A model generated the notes under the pieces. It ran no database searches. It had not been told where the DNA came from and saw only the letters and a program-made list of their open reading frames with translations. The position numbers were made by a program, and so were the translations under genes. Source: Candidatus Poribacteria bacterium (GTDB taxonomy: Bacteria; Poribacteria; WGA-4E; WGA-3G). From it: a stretch of 64,000 nucleotides of DNA. The DNA lies in NCBI GenBank assembly GCA_026702755.1, contig JAPPBX010000080.1, positions 26,969 to 90,968 on the forward strand, in the 5' to 3' direction. Position 1 is the stretch's first letter; every line of letters starts with the position of its first letter. Below are positions 34,917 to 43,492 of the stretch, one piece after another.

Positions 34917-36231
34917 TGTTTCCCCTCTTTTGTTCTTCTAAGAGTGTGGTAAGGCGTTCGGTTTGTTCTCGGCGCAAGCGTTTGTAGACGCGCTCCGAGA
35001 TTTCCTGCTTCTCGTACTTATCATCGAGATGCGTAATGAATTCAAGCCTTGCGACGCGGACATGCTCGCGGTCGTCCGGAGTCAGTTTACGAAGCCATCC
35101 GGCGTCTGAAGGTGTTGAGGTATTATCAGTATTAGATTCGGTAGTAGTTTTGGCTGTGCGGAGTTTGAAAAGTGCAGCAACGAAAAAACCCCCTGTCAAT
35201 GCTGCTGCAACAGCGATAAGTATTAGTTGTCCAAGATTAGATGTCTGCGCTGGTAAGGCACCATGCGCAGTGTCCATATTCACGTCGAATGCTAAGTCGA
35301 TTGTTTTGCCTGCCTCAAACGGCTTTGGCGCAGTACTCTGATAATTTAGATAAATGACCCCGTGGATTTGTTCGCGTCTGGGTGCCCCGAAAAACTTGGC
35401 ACGCGGCATAAGACCAACACCTTCAGGGACTAAAAATGAGAGTTTTGATGTGGTGAAATTCAGGCGACGGGATAAATCCAGTCCGTCTTTCTCGACATGA
35501 AAAATATAAGTGTAGCCTAAGATCGTTCCTCCAGGCGGTAATGGCGTTGTCAGGATGGCGTGATTAGTGGCAGTATCCATCGTAAGGGCTACTGACGAAT
35601 GCGGTTGAAAAGCCTCAACACCTTTTGGAAGCGCGAAAAGTGCCCCAACCTTTTGTGTGCCGTGTGTTGTTCTAAAAGGTAGATCGCTTAGGTTTTCGAT
35701 CTCAAATACTTCAATAACTGTAACAGCACCGTCTGGCGGGTGGTCCTCAGGTGGAGGTCCAATAAAGAGACTATGCGTCTTGACACGGACGTGCGTTTTG
35801 TCTTCTGTAAACGCCCCAATTTCAAAGTTGATTTTGATATTCGGAGCCCAGGTTGACAGCACCAGATCTTTCTCAATGTAGTCTGTGCCTTCGTAGATAG
35901 TTGAAACCGTGTAGTGAACACTGGGATTAAGTGGTAGATTCCCGAAACGGTAGTCCCCATTTTCATCCGTTGTCGTTTCTTGTGTTTCAGCGGTGTCAGC
36001 CTTATGTACCGTCAGGGTTACAGGTTGCGAGGCGATGGGTTTCTCGCGTTTTCTGTCAATGACTGTGCCTTGAATGTCGCCCGAATCTGTTGTTTGCTGG
36101 GCATGGAGGGTGGAAAGCCAAAAGAGAAGGGTCAAGGCAACCGTTAGTAAGCTACCGATGCGCCACGCGGGAACATAGCGAATCTGCATGTTGCGTTTTG
36201 AACGGTTGTATAAAGATGTGTTAGTGTACAT
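34909..36231 (-). CDS. Exported membrane-anchored protein with carboxypeptidase-regulatory-like domain
   Basis: From the ATG at 36231, two bases after the previous stop, the product is 440 residues; an ATG at 36189 would give a neater signal peptide (MQIRYVPAWRIGSLLTVALT). After the signal, residues about 50-130 form a beta-sandwich like carboxypeptidase regulatory domains (IQGTVIDRKREKPIASQPVT, TTDENGDYRFGNLP). A second beta-rich region follows, then a membrane helix near 335-360 and a cytosolic tail with a short helical motif (YEKQEISERVYKRLRREQTE). It directly follows ccmF-ccmH-ccmI-like genes, so it may assist cytochrome maturation, but that is inference from position. Confidence 0.75.
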   Translation of the reverse strand: MYTNTSLYNRSKRNMQIRYVPAWRIGSLLTVALTLLFWLSTLHAQQTTDSGDIQGTVIDRKREKPIASQPVTLTVHKADTAETQETTTDENGDYRFGNLPLNPSVHYTVSTIYEGTDYIEKDLVLSTWAPNIKINFEIGAFTEDKTHVRVKTHSLFIGPPPEDHPPDGAVTVIEVFEIENLSDLPFRTTHGTQKVGALFALPKGVEAFQPHSSVALTMDTATNHAILTTPLPPGGTILGYTYIFHVEKDGLDLSRRLNFTTSKLSFLVPEGVGLMPRAKFFGAPRREQIHGVIYLNYQSTAPKPFEAGKTIDLAFDVNMDTAHGALPAQTSNLGQLILIAVAAALTGGFFVAALFKLRTAKTTTESNTDNTSTPSDAGWLRKLTPDDREHVRVARLEFITHLDDKYEKQEISERVYKRLRREQTERLTTLLEEQKRGNNA

Positions 36232-36232
36232 A

Positions 36233-36580
36233 TTATGTTTCACGTTGTTGCTGTTTAAATCTCTCAATTTCTGCTTCTACATCTGACAAGGATTCGTTTT
36301 CGAGTTGCATGATGACGCGCGCAGTCTCTTGCAAGAGTTCTTCACGTAATTCTTGGTAGTCGGCATCTGAGAGTTTTCCGGTTTCGTAATCTTCGTCAAG
36401 GTCTGCAAGTGCGGCGTAACTGTTTTCGCGTTCCTGAAAGAGGGTTCGCCGCCGTTCTTCAACAATTTCCTCTGACGACGCAATAGCTTGCGGACCTGTT
36501 TTCGAGAAAATCGGGAATCCCAGATAGATAAGAAGCAGGATCCCAAAAATTACCATCCATAAAAGTACAAGGAAAGACAT
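36233..36580 (-). CDS. CcmI-like small membrane protein
   Basis: Start ATG 36580 (MSFLVLLWMVIFGILLLIY) with AAAAGGGG five bases upstream. The 115 residues comprise one membrane helix followed by a charged helical segment (EERRRTLFQERENSYAALADLDEDYETGKLSDADYQELREELL). This is the pattern of the N-terminal part of CcmI and similar short proteins in ccm operons, which hold apocytochrome near CcmF-CcmH. Position right after ccmH supports it. The TPR part of full-length CcmI is absent here. Confidence 0.7.
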   Translation of the reverse strand: MSFLVLLWMVIFGILLLIYLGFPIFSKTGPQAIASSEEIVEERRRTLFQERENSYAALADLDEDYETGKLSDADYQELREELLQETARVIMQLENESLSDVEAEIERFKQQQRET

Positions 36581-36645
36581 AACAACCCCTTTTGTAAAGT
36601 CGTACACACGTGAAAATCAATTCCGTCGCGAAAAACCTGCTGAGT

Positions 36646-37218
36646 CTAACTCTCCCGTTTGTACCTTTCAAGTTCAGTCTCAACCTGCTTGACTGCTTCA
36701 TCCGAAGGTTGTGATTCCAATGCTACCTGCGCGTCCACTGTTACTGATGCCCTCTGCCTTGACTTTCGGAGCACAACAAAGACAATCCCACCAATTACAA
36801 TCAGAATGACAGCAGGCATAATGTAGGCAAGTATGTTAATACCTTCTACAGGCATGACTGCATAATATTGCGGTCCGTAAGTGTCAAGGTAATCCGTGCG
36901 AATTTGCTCAACGGCCTCACCAGCAAGCAACCGATCGCGAAAATTGTTCTCAATATTCATTGCCGTGCTGCACGTACACACTTCAATTGTCTCCCTTACA
37001 CATCCGCAGTAACAGTAGACTGTAGTTAGCAGCTCCTCTAAATCGGACGTAACCGTGGCATCTTTCATGTCCTCCGGTTCTACCCCAGCGGTACCTTCTG
37101 TCTGTGCATACGCGATGACACTAAAATTGCAAGCAATAATAAGCACAATAACCCGAAGACAATTAAGAACTACAGATTCATTGAACAGCATAATGCGATC
37201 AAATCTTCCTATTTTCAT
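36646..37218 (-). CDS. ccmH: CcmH-family cytochrome c maturation protein, Cys-rich variant
   Basis: A 190-residue protein with an N-terminal signal or membrane segment, a periplasmic domain and a second membrane helix (about 128-148). Where normal CcmH has an LRCxxCQN motif, this one has YCYCGCVRETIEVCTCSTA (Cys at 69, 71, 73, 81, 83). The following segment (IENNFRDRLLAGEAVEQIRTDYLDTYG) matches CcmH helix sequence. It should help reduce apocytochrome Cys pairs before haem attachment. TTAGGAAT precedes the ATG. ccmF lies 18 bp upstream. The cysteine pattern suggests redox or metal chemistry unlike E. coli CcmH. Confidence 0.8.
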   Translation of the reverse strand: MKIGRFDRIMLFNESVVLNCLRVIVLIIACNFSVIAYAQTEGTAGVEPEDMKDATVTSDLEELLTTVYCYCGCVRETIEVCTCSTAMNIENNFRDRLLAGEAVEQIRTDYLDTYGPQYYAVMPVEGINILAYIMPAVILIVIGGIVFVVLRKSRQRASVTVDAQVALESQPSDEAVKQVETELERYKRES

Positions 37219-37236
37219 GGTCTTATTCCTAACCTG

Positions 37237-39255
37237 TCAAGCGTCTCTATTGCGTTCAGATTTCTCGGCTATCGCGACGATGCCACCCAATACCATTATA
37301 GCAACGCCAATCCAGACAACGCCAATCAGAGGGTTGTAATATCCTTGAACGTTCACAACGCCTCCTGTCTTGACATCCGGTGGGATATTGCCCAATGCAA
37401 CATAGAGGTCGTTCATACCAAAATGTCGGATCGCTGGTTCCTTTGTAGGTTCTTCATCCGGTTTCGACTTGTAATAGGCATGAAGTGCGGGTTCCATTGT
37501 CCCTATACGTTTCCCATTCTTTTCAACGTCGAAAATAACGCTGCTCCGAAGATAGTTTCCGTATTCTTTATCAAACGCGTCTCTCATTGTGAGTTTATAC
37601 TTGCCTACTTCCATTGATTCCCCGAGTGTCATACTTTTGGATTCAAGCAGAAAATAGCCTTTTGATCCCATAATGCCGATATAGAGGATAACGATACCGA
37701 TATGGATGATGTAACCGCCGTATCGTCTCTTGTTGCGCTGGATAAGGAGGTTCAAGCCGTTGAGGAGAGAGGTTTCCTGTCGCTTCGCTCGGAGTTTCGC
37801 CCCGCGATAAAATTCAGCAAAGATTGCAGCAAGCACGAAAACAGCAGCAAAACTACAGAGCACTGAGTACAACGGAAAAGTATATCCTATTAATGCAAGG
37901 AATCCCCAGGTCAAAGCACCGCCGACTAAACCGATAACAAGCGGCAACAAAAACATGCGTTTGAAGTTGTTAGGCGTAATTTTCTTCCATGAAATGATTG
38001 GACCGGCACCCGTTAAGAATAGCAGCAGTATCCCCGGAATGATGACGACTTGATTGAAAAAGGCTTCAGGAACTGAGGACTTTTCACCGTTAATCGCCTC
38101 AGAGATGATTGGCCATAACGTACCCCAGAGGATAATTAGGGTTAACCCGACGAGGAGCCAGTTGTTCAGGACAAAGGCACTTTCACGGGAGAGAAGAGCT
38201 TCTAAACGATTCGCGCTCTTGAGTCGGTTCCAACGATAGATGATAAGTGCGATGACCCCGGCAGTTGAAGTTAAGATGAAGCCAAGAAAATACCCACCAA
38301 TATCCGATTGTGCGAAAGCATGTACCGATGTGATGATTCCACTACGCGTAATAAAAGTCCCTAATAGTGTAAATTGGAAGGCAAGCGTAATTAGGAGGAT
38401 ATTCCAAAGTTTGAGCATATTCCGCTTCTCTTGGATCATCACAGAGTGTAGATAAGCGGTGCCGAGGAGCCACGGCATAAAAGAGGCGTTTTCGACCGGA
38501 TCCCATGCCCAGTAACCGCCCCAACCGAGTTCTTGGTATGCCCAATTGCCACCAAGCGTGATACCGATCGTCAGAATAATCCACGAAAATAGCATCCATC
38601 TACGCGAGCGAAGTATCCAACCGCTTCCGATTCTACCAGATGCGAGTGCACCAACCGCAAACGCAAACGGGACAGTCAGGCTAATCCAACCGATATATAA
38701 TGTCGGGGGATGGATCGCCATGAGCGGTGTCTGGAGAAGTGGGTTCATTCCTTGACCGTCAGCAGCGACCTGTCCGCCAGGAAACCGAGCGAGTGGATTG
38801 TAAACGCCTTCAATTAAGCCTGTGACAAGGATAGTGAAGAATAACTGAACAATAGCGATTGGAATCAGAGAGTAGTCTGCTAAGGTATCGCCTGTCTGTT
38901 TGACACGTTGGTAGTTCTGCCAGACGACAATAGCACCAGCACCTGTAAGCACCCAGAGCCAGAGTAGGAGGGAACCGGACATGGCACCCCAGAGTGCCGT
39001 TATTTTGTAGAATAGGGGTTGTGCCGCGCTCGATACCTCAAAAACATAGCGCATTGAGAAGTCGTCGGTGACAAAACCGTAGATTAATGCACCCGTCGCG
39101 ATACTAGTAAGAATGAAGGTGGCAACAACGGCGTTTCTGCCGCTCTGGATGGCACGGGCATTTCGTATGCGGAGCCCGAAGCTGAGAAAGCCAATTGCCC
39201 ACAAACATGAAAGCACAGAGAGGTATATAGCGGCTTGTCCGATTTCCGCAGTCAT
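37237..39255 (-). CDS. ccmF: Haem lyase CcmF
   Basis: A 672-residue inner-membrane protein with about 14 helices and a large periplasmic loop. The WWD haem-handling motif appears as WGGYWAWDPVENASFMPWLLGT (near 245), with further His-bearing segments around it (LMAIHPPTLYIGW, TYLHSVMIQEKR). CcmF receives haem from CcmE and joins it to apocytochrome with CcmH. Length is normal. ccmE lies upstream and ccmH downstream on the same strand. No strong ribosome site is seen before the ATG. Confidence 0.95.
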   Translation of the reverse strand: MTAEIGQAAIYLSVLSCLWAIGFLSFGLRIRNARAIQSGRNAVVATFILTSIATGALIYGFVTDDFSMRYVFEVSSAAQPLFYKITALWGAMSGSLLLWLWVLTGAGAIVVWQNYQRVKQTGDTLADYSLIPIAIVQLFFTILVTGLIEGVYNPLARFPGGQVAADGQGMNPLLQTPLMAIHPPTLYIGWISLTVPFAFAVGALASGRIGSGWILRSRRWMLFSWIILTIGITLGGNWAYQELGWGGYWAWDPVENASFMPWLLGTAYLHSVMIQEKRNMLKLWNILLITLAFQFTLLGTFITRSGIITSVHAFAQSDIGGYFLGFILTSTAGVIALIIYRWNRLKSANRLEALLSRESAFVLNNWLLVGLTLIILWGTLWPIISEAINGEKSSVPEAFFNQVVIIPGILLLFLTGAGPIISWKKITPNNFKRMFLLPLVIGLVGGALTWGFLALIGYTFPLYSVLCSFAAVFVLAAIFAEFYRGAKLRAKRQETSLLNGLNLLIQRNKRRYGGYIIHIGIVILYIGIMGSKGYFLLESKSMTLGESMEVGKYKLTMRDAFDKEYGNYLRSSVIFDVEKNGKRIGTMEPALHAYYKSKPDEEPTKEPAIRHFGMNDLYVALGNIPPDVKTGGVVNVQGYYNPLIGVVWIGVAIMVLGGIVAIAEKSERNRDA

Positions 39256-39274
39256 TCGCTTCTGTGCCTCCTCA

Positions 39275-39314
39275 CTTTTGAGAGCAAGTTTTGACTTGCA
39301 AGCTGCGTCAAAAG
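39275..39314 (+). repeat. Dispersed palindromic element, copy E (complete)
   Basis: The most complete copy: outer ends CTTTTG (39275-39280) and CAAAAG (39309-39314), inner arms TTTTGAC and GTCAAAA. Compared with copies B and C (TTTTGGC/GCCAAAA) both arms changed together, keeping the pairing. It lies between ccmE and ccmF. Confidence 0.8.
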
Positions 39315-39352
39315 GGTGTCGTTGAACATACTGCTAAAGTGTTGTGTATCCC

Positions 39353-39799
39353 TTATTCTGAAGCATACGAAGTTTCATCTGTAGGTACGGCACTTTCTGC
39401 CCCTTCGTATTTTGAGGCACATTTCGTCATGAGTTTCGTAGCAACAACGAGGTTCTGTGCTGCATGGTATCTACCTTCAACGAAAACACTGCCGCCATCT
39501 TTAAAGTTATCCGGTTTAAGCTGATCTTCGTAAATCACGTTCACTGTTGCATCGGTCTCGCGGTCTCGGACAGCAAAGGTGAGCTTAAAATTGACGGCAT
39601 CCCATTGCGAACTCCCTTCTGCGATGAGACCATCAACCTGGACCAACTGATCGTCTGCACTGTTCGCATCCGCCACAAGCGCAGCGGGTGTGAAATGTCG
39701 CATACTCGTGCTTCTGGTCATGGCTATTACCAAAAACGCCATACCACTTAGCAAAATGACACTCGCTGCGATCACTTTGAATCTTTTCTGTTTTTGCAC
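39353..39799 (-). CDS. ccmE: Cytochrome c maturation haem chaperone CcmE, Cys-type
   Basis: A 148-residue CcmE with an N-terminal membrane anchor (about 8-26) and a periplasmic OB-fold domain (VQVDGLIAEGSSQWD, VNVIYEDQLKPDNFKDGGSVFVEGRY). The haem-binding site reads ATKLMTKCASKYEG: Cys127 takes the place of the His found in most CcmE (HxxxY), leaving Tyr131. Such CxxxY CcmE proteins are known in Desulfovibrio and archaea (called system I*). It would accept haem from CcmC and pass it to CcmF. CTCCA-free leader; AGGGATG precedes the ATG. ccmF follows 97 bp downstream with repeat copy E between. Confidence 0.92.
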   Translation of the reverse strand: MQKQKRFKVIAASVILLSGMAFLVIAMTRSTSMRHFTPAALVADANSADDQLVQVDGLIAEGSSQWDAVNFKLTFAVRDRETDATVNVIYEDQLKPDNFKDGGSVFVEGRYHAAQNLVVATKLMTKCASKYEGAESAVPTDETSYASE

Positions 39800-39958
39800 C
39801 TGAACATCCCTCCATTAATGCGAATCAGTAGGCGCGACTTTTAAGCGTACTGATGAGATAAAACCTTCTCTTTAAAATAATACTTGATTTTACATTCAAA
39901 ATCAAGTTAAAATAGATTAAATTTGGAAAATCGTGTGGAATCCTACGTAGTCATACGC

Positions 39959-40032
39959 TTTGTGAAATCTGCAAGCAAATCACAAACGAAAAGGGAGATT
40001 TGTGAGAATTTTCGTTTTTCACAAATCTTTTT
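39959..40032 (+). promoter_or_regulatory. Possible transcription attenuator before the DapA-like gene
   Basis: Four matching segments alternate: TTTGTGA (39959), TCACAAA (39980), AGATTTGTGA (39996) and TCACAAATCT (40019). The last two form a 10-bp hairpin followed by TTTTT. Segments two and three can also pair, giving an antiterminator-like alternative. The gene starts at 40042. AT-rich repeats could arise by chance. Confidence 0.4.
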
Positions 40033-40041
40033 GCGAAAAAT

Positions 40042-40989
40042 ATGGAATTAAATTGGCAACACCATCCATGGGCGGGTGTCTTCCCGGCGACGCTCTGCCC
40101 TTTTCACGAGGATGAATCAATTGACGAAGTCGGATTGCGTCAGTATATGCAGGAACTTGCGAGTGTTCCGGGGATAAAAGGCGTTGTCTGTAACGGGCAC
40201 ACCGGCGAAATCATGTCTCTCCGATCGCATGAAAGACAACAGGTTACGCGGGTGACCGCTGAGGCTGTTGGCGATCGTGTTAAAGTTGTTTCGGGAGTTA
40301 GCGCGGAAGGAAGTCTTCCAGCGATTGACGACGCACTCGCTGCAAAGGAAGCGGGCGCGGATGCCATCCTGTTGATGCCTGCGCATCATTGGTTGCGTTT
40401 TGGAAGGACCCCTGAAACGGCAGTCGGTTTCTTTCAAGATGTCGCCGAAGGGGCGGACATACCGATTATTGTTCACCAATATCCCGCATGGACAAAAGCA
40501 GGATATAGCCTTGAAGAGATGTTGGAGATGGTGAAAATTCCGCAGGTTGTCTGCATTAAAATGGGCACCCGTGATATGGCGCGCTGGCGATGGGATTATG
40601 AACAACTGAGAGAAGCCGCGCCGGATGTCCCTATCTTGACATGTCATGATGAGTACCTGCTCGCTTCGCTGCTTGAGGGCAGTGATGGCGCACTCATCGG
40701 GTTTGCAGGATTTGTCCCTGAGTTGATGGTTGATGTCGTGCACGCAGCACTCAATAACGATCTTATCGGGGCACGCAAAGCGCGCAGTCAGGTGGATTCA
40801 TTGGCACGAATCGTCTACAATTTCGGAGAACCGAGCAGTGATGCCCATCAACGGATGAAATGCGCACGTTGGTTGATGGGAAGATTCCCCTCAATGACGA
40901 TGCGCCGACCTCTGCGTCAATTGTCCACAGCCGAAGTAGACAAAATCCGAGCAAGTCTTGAAACAACCGGCTATCAGTGCGTTCACTAA
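40042..40989 (+). CDS. DapA-family (N-acetylneuraminate/dihydrodipicolinate-type) aldolase
   Basis: A 315-residue class I aldolase of the DHDPS/NAL family. The substrate-binding GHTGE motif is at 52-56, the catalytic Tyr at 147 (VHQYPAW) and the Schiff-base Lys at 173 (CIKMGTRD). The family includes dihydrodipicolinate synthase, sialic acid lyase, KDG aldolase and 5-keto-4-deoxyglucarate dehydratase. Three Gfo/Idh/MocA dehydrogenases follow on the same strand, which points to sugar or sugar-acid breakdown and not lysine synthesis. No ribosome site is obvious before the ATG; the attenuator-like segment ends 9 bases upstream. Confidence 0.9.
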   Translation: MELNWQHHPWAGVFPATLCPFHEDESIDEVGLRQYMQELASVPGIKGVVCNGHTGEIMSLRSHERQQVTRVTAEAVGDRVKVVSGVSAEGSLPAIDDALAAKEAGADAILLMPAHHWLRFGRTPETAVGFFQDVAEGADIPIIVHQYPAWTKAGYSLEEMLEMVKIPQVVCIKMGTRDMARWRWDYEQLREAAPDVPILTCHDEYLLASLLEGSDGALIGFAGFVPELMVDVVHAALNNDLIGARKARSQVDSLARIVYNFGEPSSDAHQRMKCARWLMGRFPSMTMRRPLRQLSTAEVDKIRASLETTGYQCVH

Positions 40990-41044
40990 ATTTTAATGCA
41001 CATCCACTGCCCAATGTGAGTACTATAAGAATTGGAGGGTCCGA

Positions 41045-42256
41045 ATGTCACGTCTGAAATACGCTTTAATTGGCCACGGTAGACGCGGCGCAGGGCACCT
41101 GTCAACAGCTGCGACACTGAAGGATACCTTTGATATAGTCGCCGTGTGTGATGCACATCCTGAGTCGGCGGAAGCCGGTGCAGCGAGATTCGGTGCTAAA
41201 GCCTATACGGATGTCCGGAAAATGGTTGATGAAATATCACCCGATGTCTGCGATGTCGTTGTGCCTATGCAGCTGCATCACATTGTCTCCTGTTACCTCT
41301 CACGGTGCGGCATCCCACACAACGTAGAAACCGGACTCGCACCGACACTCGGTTTGATGGATATGATGATAGCCGACGCTGCCGAAAATGGGGTGAAACT
41401 TCAGACATCGGAGAACTTTCCGTTCGTTCCTGTGGAACAGTTTGTGTGCAAACTCATTAAGGAAGGCGTAATTGGGAACATCCACAAGTGTTACCGGCTC
41501 TTTTCTACAACCGGCTACCACGGACTCGCTGCAATACGGTGCCGTATGGATGCCGCTCCAAAAATGGTCAGCAGCATCGGGCATACGATGCCTGTTAGGT
41601 CCTACGTTGATCGGGCGAAACGAGATTTTAATCGCGAAAACCTTGAGTTCTACGCCATAGATTTCGATAACGGTGGACTCGGCATTGCCATGGTAGGGAA
41701 CAAGAATGGATGCCTCGGACGGAATAAACTTGTCGGTTTCGAGACGTGTGGTGAGCGCGGCACGATTATTACCAACGGGAATCAGGGTGCCACCGGTGGT
41801 GAAACAGTCAATGTTTGCACAGATGAAGACCTGCTAAACGGAGGCAGGGCACAAACCTACGAATTCCAGAGAGAATATAGTGATAATGGCACTTTGCAAC
41901 GTATCTTTGTGGAACTCCCAGCGTCTCTTGGTGGCACTGTAGCGTGGGTAAATCCGTATCAACAGACGGATATCTCGGAGACAGGTATCTCATTAGCGAC
42001 AATGCTTGACGGTATCGCACGTGCTGTCCGGGAGGATACACAACCGCTATGGACGGGTGAAATGGGCAGAGCAGACCAAGAGATGGTGATTGCTGCGCAC
42101 CGATCCATCCAGACGAATCGACAACCTATCGAACTTCCACTTGAACCCGATCCTGCAGAAGAGGATGCGTTTGATCGCGATTTTGAAGCACAGTTCGGTG
42201 TTCATCCACGCGAAGATATCGAAAAAGCATTAGAGGTTAATTTTAAGGCACGTTAG
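41045..42256 (+). CDS. Gfo/Idh/MocA family oxidoreductase (first of three)
   Basis: A 403-residue protein with an N-terminal Rossmann motif (ALIGHGRRGAGHL) and a long C-terminal domain. The usual EKP motif is replaced by ETGLAPT near residue 98 (NVETGLAPTLGLMD), so the catalytic Lys is not in the expected place and its chemistry may differ. The SIGHTMPVRSYVD block in the C-terminal domain and a negatively charged tail are notable. TTGGAGGG precedes the ATG by about 5 bases. It lies 55 bp after the aldolase gene and probably shares its transcript. Confidence 0.85.
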   Translation: MSRLKYALIGHGRRGAGHLSTAATLKDTFDIVAVCDAHPESAEAGAARFGAKAYTDVRKMVDEISPDVCDVVVPMQLHHIVSCYLSRCGIPHNVETGLAPTLGLMDMMIADAAENGVKLQTSENFPFVPVEQFVCKLIKEGVIGNIHKCYRLFSTTGYHGLAAIRCRMDAAPKMVSSIGHTMPVRSYVDRAKRDFNRENLEFYAIDFDNGGLGIAMVGNKNGCLGRNKLVGFETCGERGTIITNGNQGATGGETVNVCTDEDLLNGGRAQTYEFQREYSDNGTLQRIFVELPASLGGTVAWVNPYQQTDISETGISLATMLDGIARAVREDTQPLWTGEMGRADQEMVIAAHRSIQTNRQPIELPLEPDPAEEDAFDRDFEAQFGVHPREDIEKALEVNFKAR

Positions 42257-42279
42257 TTGAAATACCTCCAACCAAGGTA

Positions 42280-42301
42280 GGTGCGGTTTCCCAACCGCAC
42301 C
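42280..42301. repeat. Perfect 9-bp hairpin (REP-like)
   Basis: GGTGCGGTT, TCCC, AACCGCACC between two oxidoreductase genes. It has no T-run and could be an intergenic REP-type element or message-stabilising hairpin. Confidence 0.55.
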
Positions 42302-42410
42302 GAGTCTGAAAGAAGAATACTTTGTCGGCAAGGGCCACATACCTGAATCCGATAATCTATTTATGAGAGGACTTGCAACAATATCTAAGTACATATAATA
42401 GAGGTAAGAG

Positions 42411-43382
42411 ATGAAAGAAATTAAAATCGGATTTATTGGATGTGGTGGCAATGCCAATGGGCACATGAACCAGTTAGCTGGGATTGAAGGGGCAAATGTT
42501 GTGGCTGTGTGTGACGTTCAAGCTGAACGGGCGCAAAGTGCAGCCGAGAGGCACAATGCAGATCCTTATACTGCACACCAACATCTACTTGAACGCGATG
42601 ATTTGGATGCGGTCTACTTGAGTCTTCCCGTCTTTGTTCATGGACAACCGGAACGTGACGTTATTGCGCGCGGCTTACCGTTTCTTGTTGAGAAACCCGT
42701 TGCCATCAATATAGATATTGCCCGTGAACTTGAAGCCGCGGTAGCGAAAGCTGGATTGATAACATGCGTCGGTTATCAACTTCGTTATCTCGGTTCGACA
42801 CAGATAACGCAGCAAATCCTGAAGGAAAGAACAATTAACATGATCGTGGGTAAGTACTGGTGCAGTACTGGACATGGCGATCCGAACGCGTGGCTCCGTC
42901 AGATGAACAAATCCGGCGGTCAACTTGTCGAACAAGCAACACACACAATCGACATGATGCGTTATATGGGTGGCGAGGTGGAGTCTGTCTACGCGATGCA
43001 GGCAAACAGACTCCTTAAAGAGACAGATTGTCCTGATGTCAATAGTGTCGCACTCCAGTTTGCCAACGGTGCTGTTGGTTCATTGACTGCTACTTGGGCT
43101 TATGCAGGAGACTGGTCGAACGCGAATGTCTTGGACTTGCTGTATGAGGGAGAACTGTTGAATTGGAACCCATCACGGGTCTTGGCGCAAGAAGATGGTG
43201 AATGGGTAGATAAGACTGAGCCGAGTCCAACAATCGATGAAGTTTTTGTTGAGGCGGTACGTAGTGGTGATGCATCTCAGATTTTGAGTCCCTATAGTGA
43301 TGCTGTCAAGACGCTTGAAATATCGCTCGCAGCGAATCTTTCCGCGCAAGAGAAAAGGTTGGTAGAAATCTCTTCGCTATAG
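42411..43382 (+). CDS. Gfo/Idh/MocA family oxidoreductase (second of three)
   Basis: A 323-residue NAD(P)-dependent dehydrogenase with Rossmann motif GFIGCGGNANGHM, the acidic VCDVQAER after strand two, and the EKP motif in FLVEKPVAIN (Lys near 94). The second domain has GGQLVEQATHTIDMMRYMGG, where the His-x-x-x-Asp pattern is typical for sugar substrates. It is most like inositol- or glucose-fructose-oxidoreductase types. GAGGTAAGAG precedes the ATG. Part of the four-gene block starting at 40042. Confidence 0.92.
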   Translation: MKEIKIGFIGCGGNANGHMNQLAGIEGANVVAVCDVQAERAQSAAERHNADPYTAHQHLLERDDLDAVYLSLPVFVHGQPERDVIARGLPFLVEKPVAINIDIARELEAAVAKAGLITCVGYQLRYLGSTQITQQILKERTINMIVGKYWCSTGHGDPNAWLRQMNKSGGQLVEQATHTIDMMRYMGGEVESVYAMQANRLLKETDCPDVNSVALQFANGAVGSLTATWAYAGDWSNANVLDLLYEGELLNWNPSRVLAQEDGEWVDKTEPSPTIDEVFVEAVRSGDASQILSPYSDAVKTLEISLAANLSAQEKRLVEISSL

Positions 43383-43404
43383 GGTAATAGTTATCAGTTC
43401 TCGG

Positions 43405-43490
43405 AGGAGAGGCTGTCAGCCATCAGCAACGGCAATCAACAGGAAAGACCGAAAGCCGACAACTAATGGTTTCCGATAGCCAATAAAAAA
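43405..43490. repeat. CAGCCATCAGC-type intergenic repeat, copy 1
   Basis: Contains GGCTGTCAGCCATCAGC and GCCGACAACTAATGGTTTCC. A related stretch lies at 49222-49320 and a shorter one at about 11418-11458. Both long copies end directly before a start codon. Confidence 0.45.
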
Positions 43491-43492
43491 TC

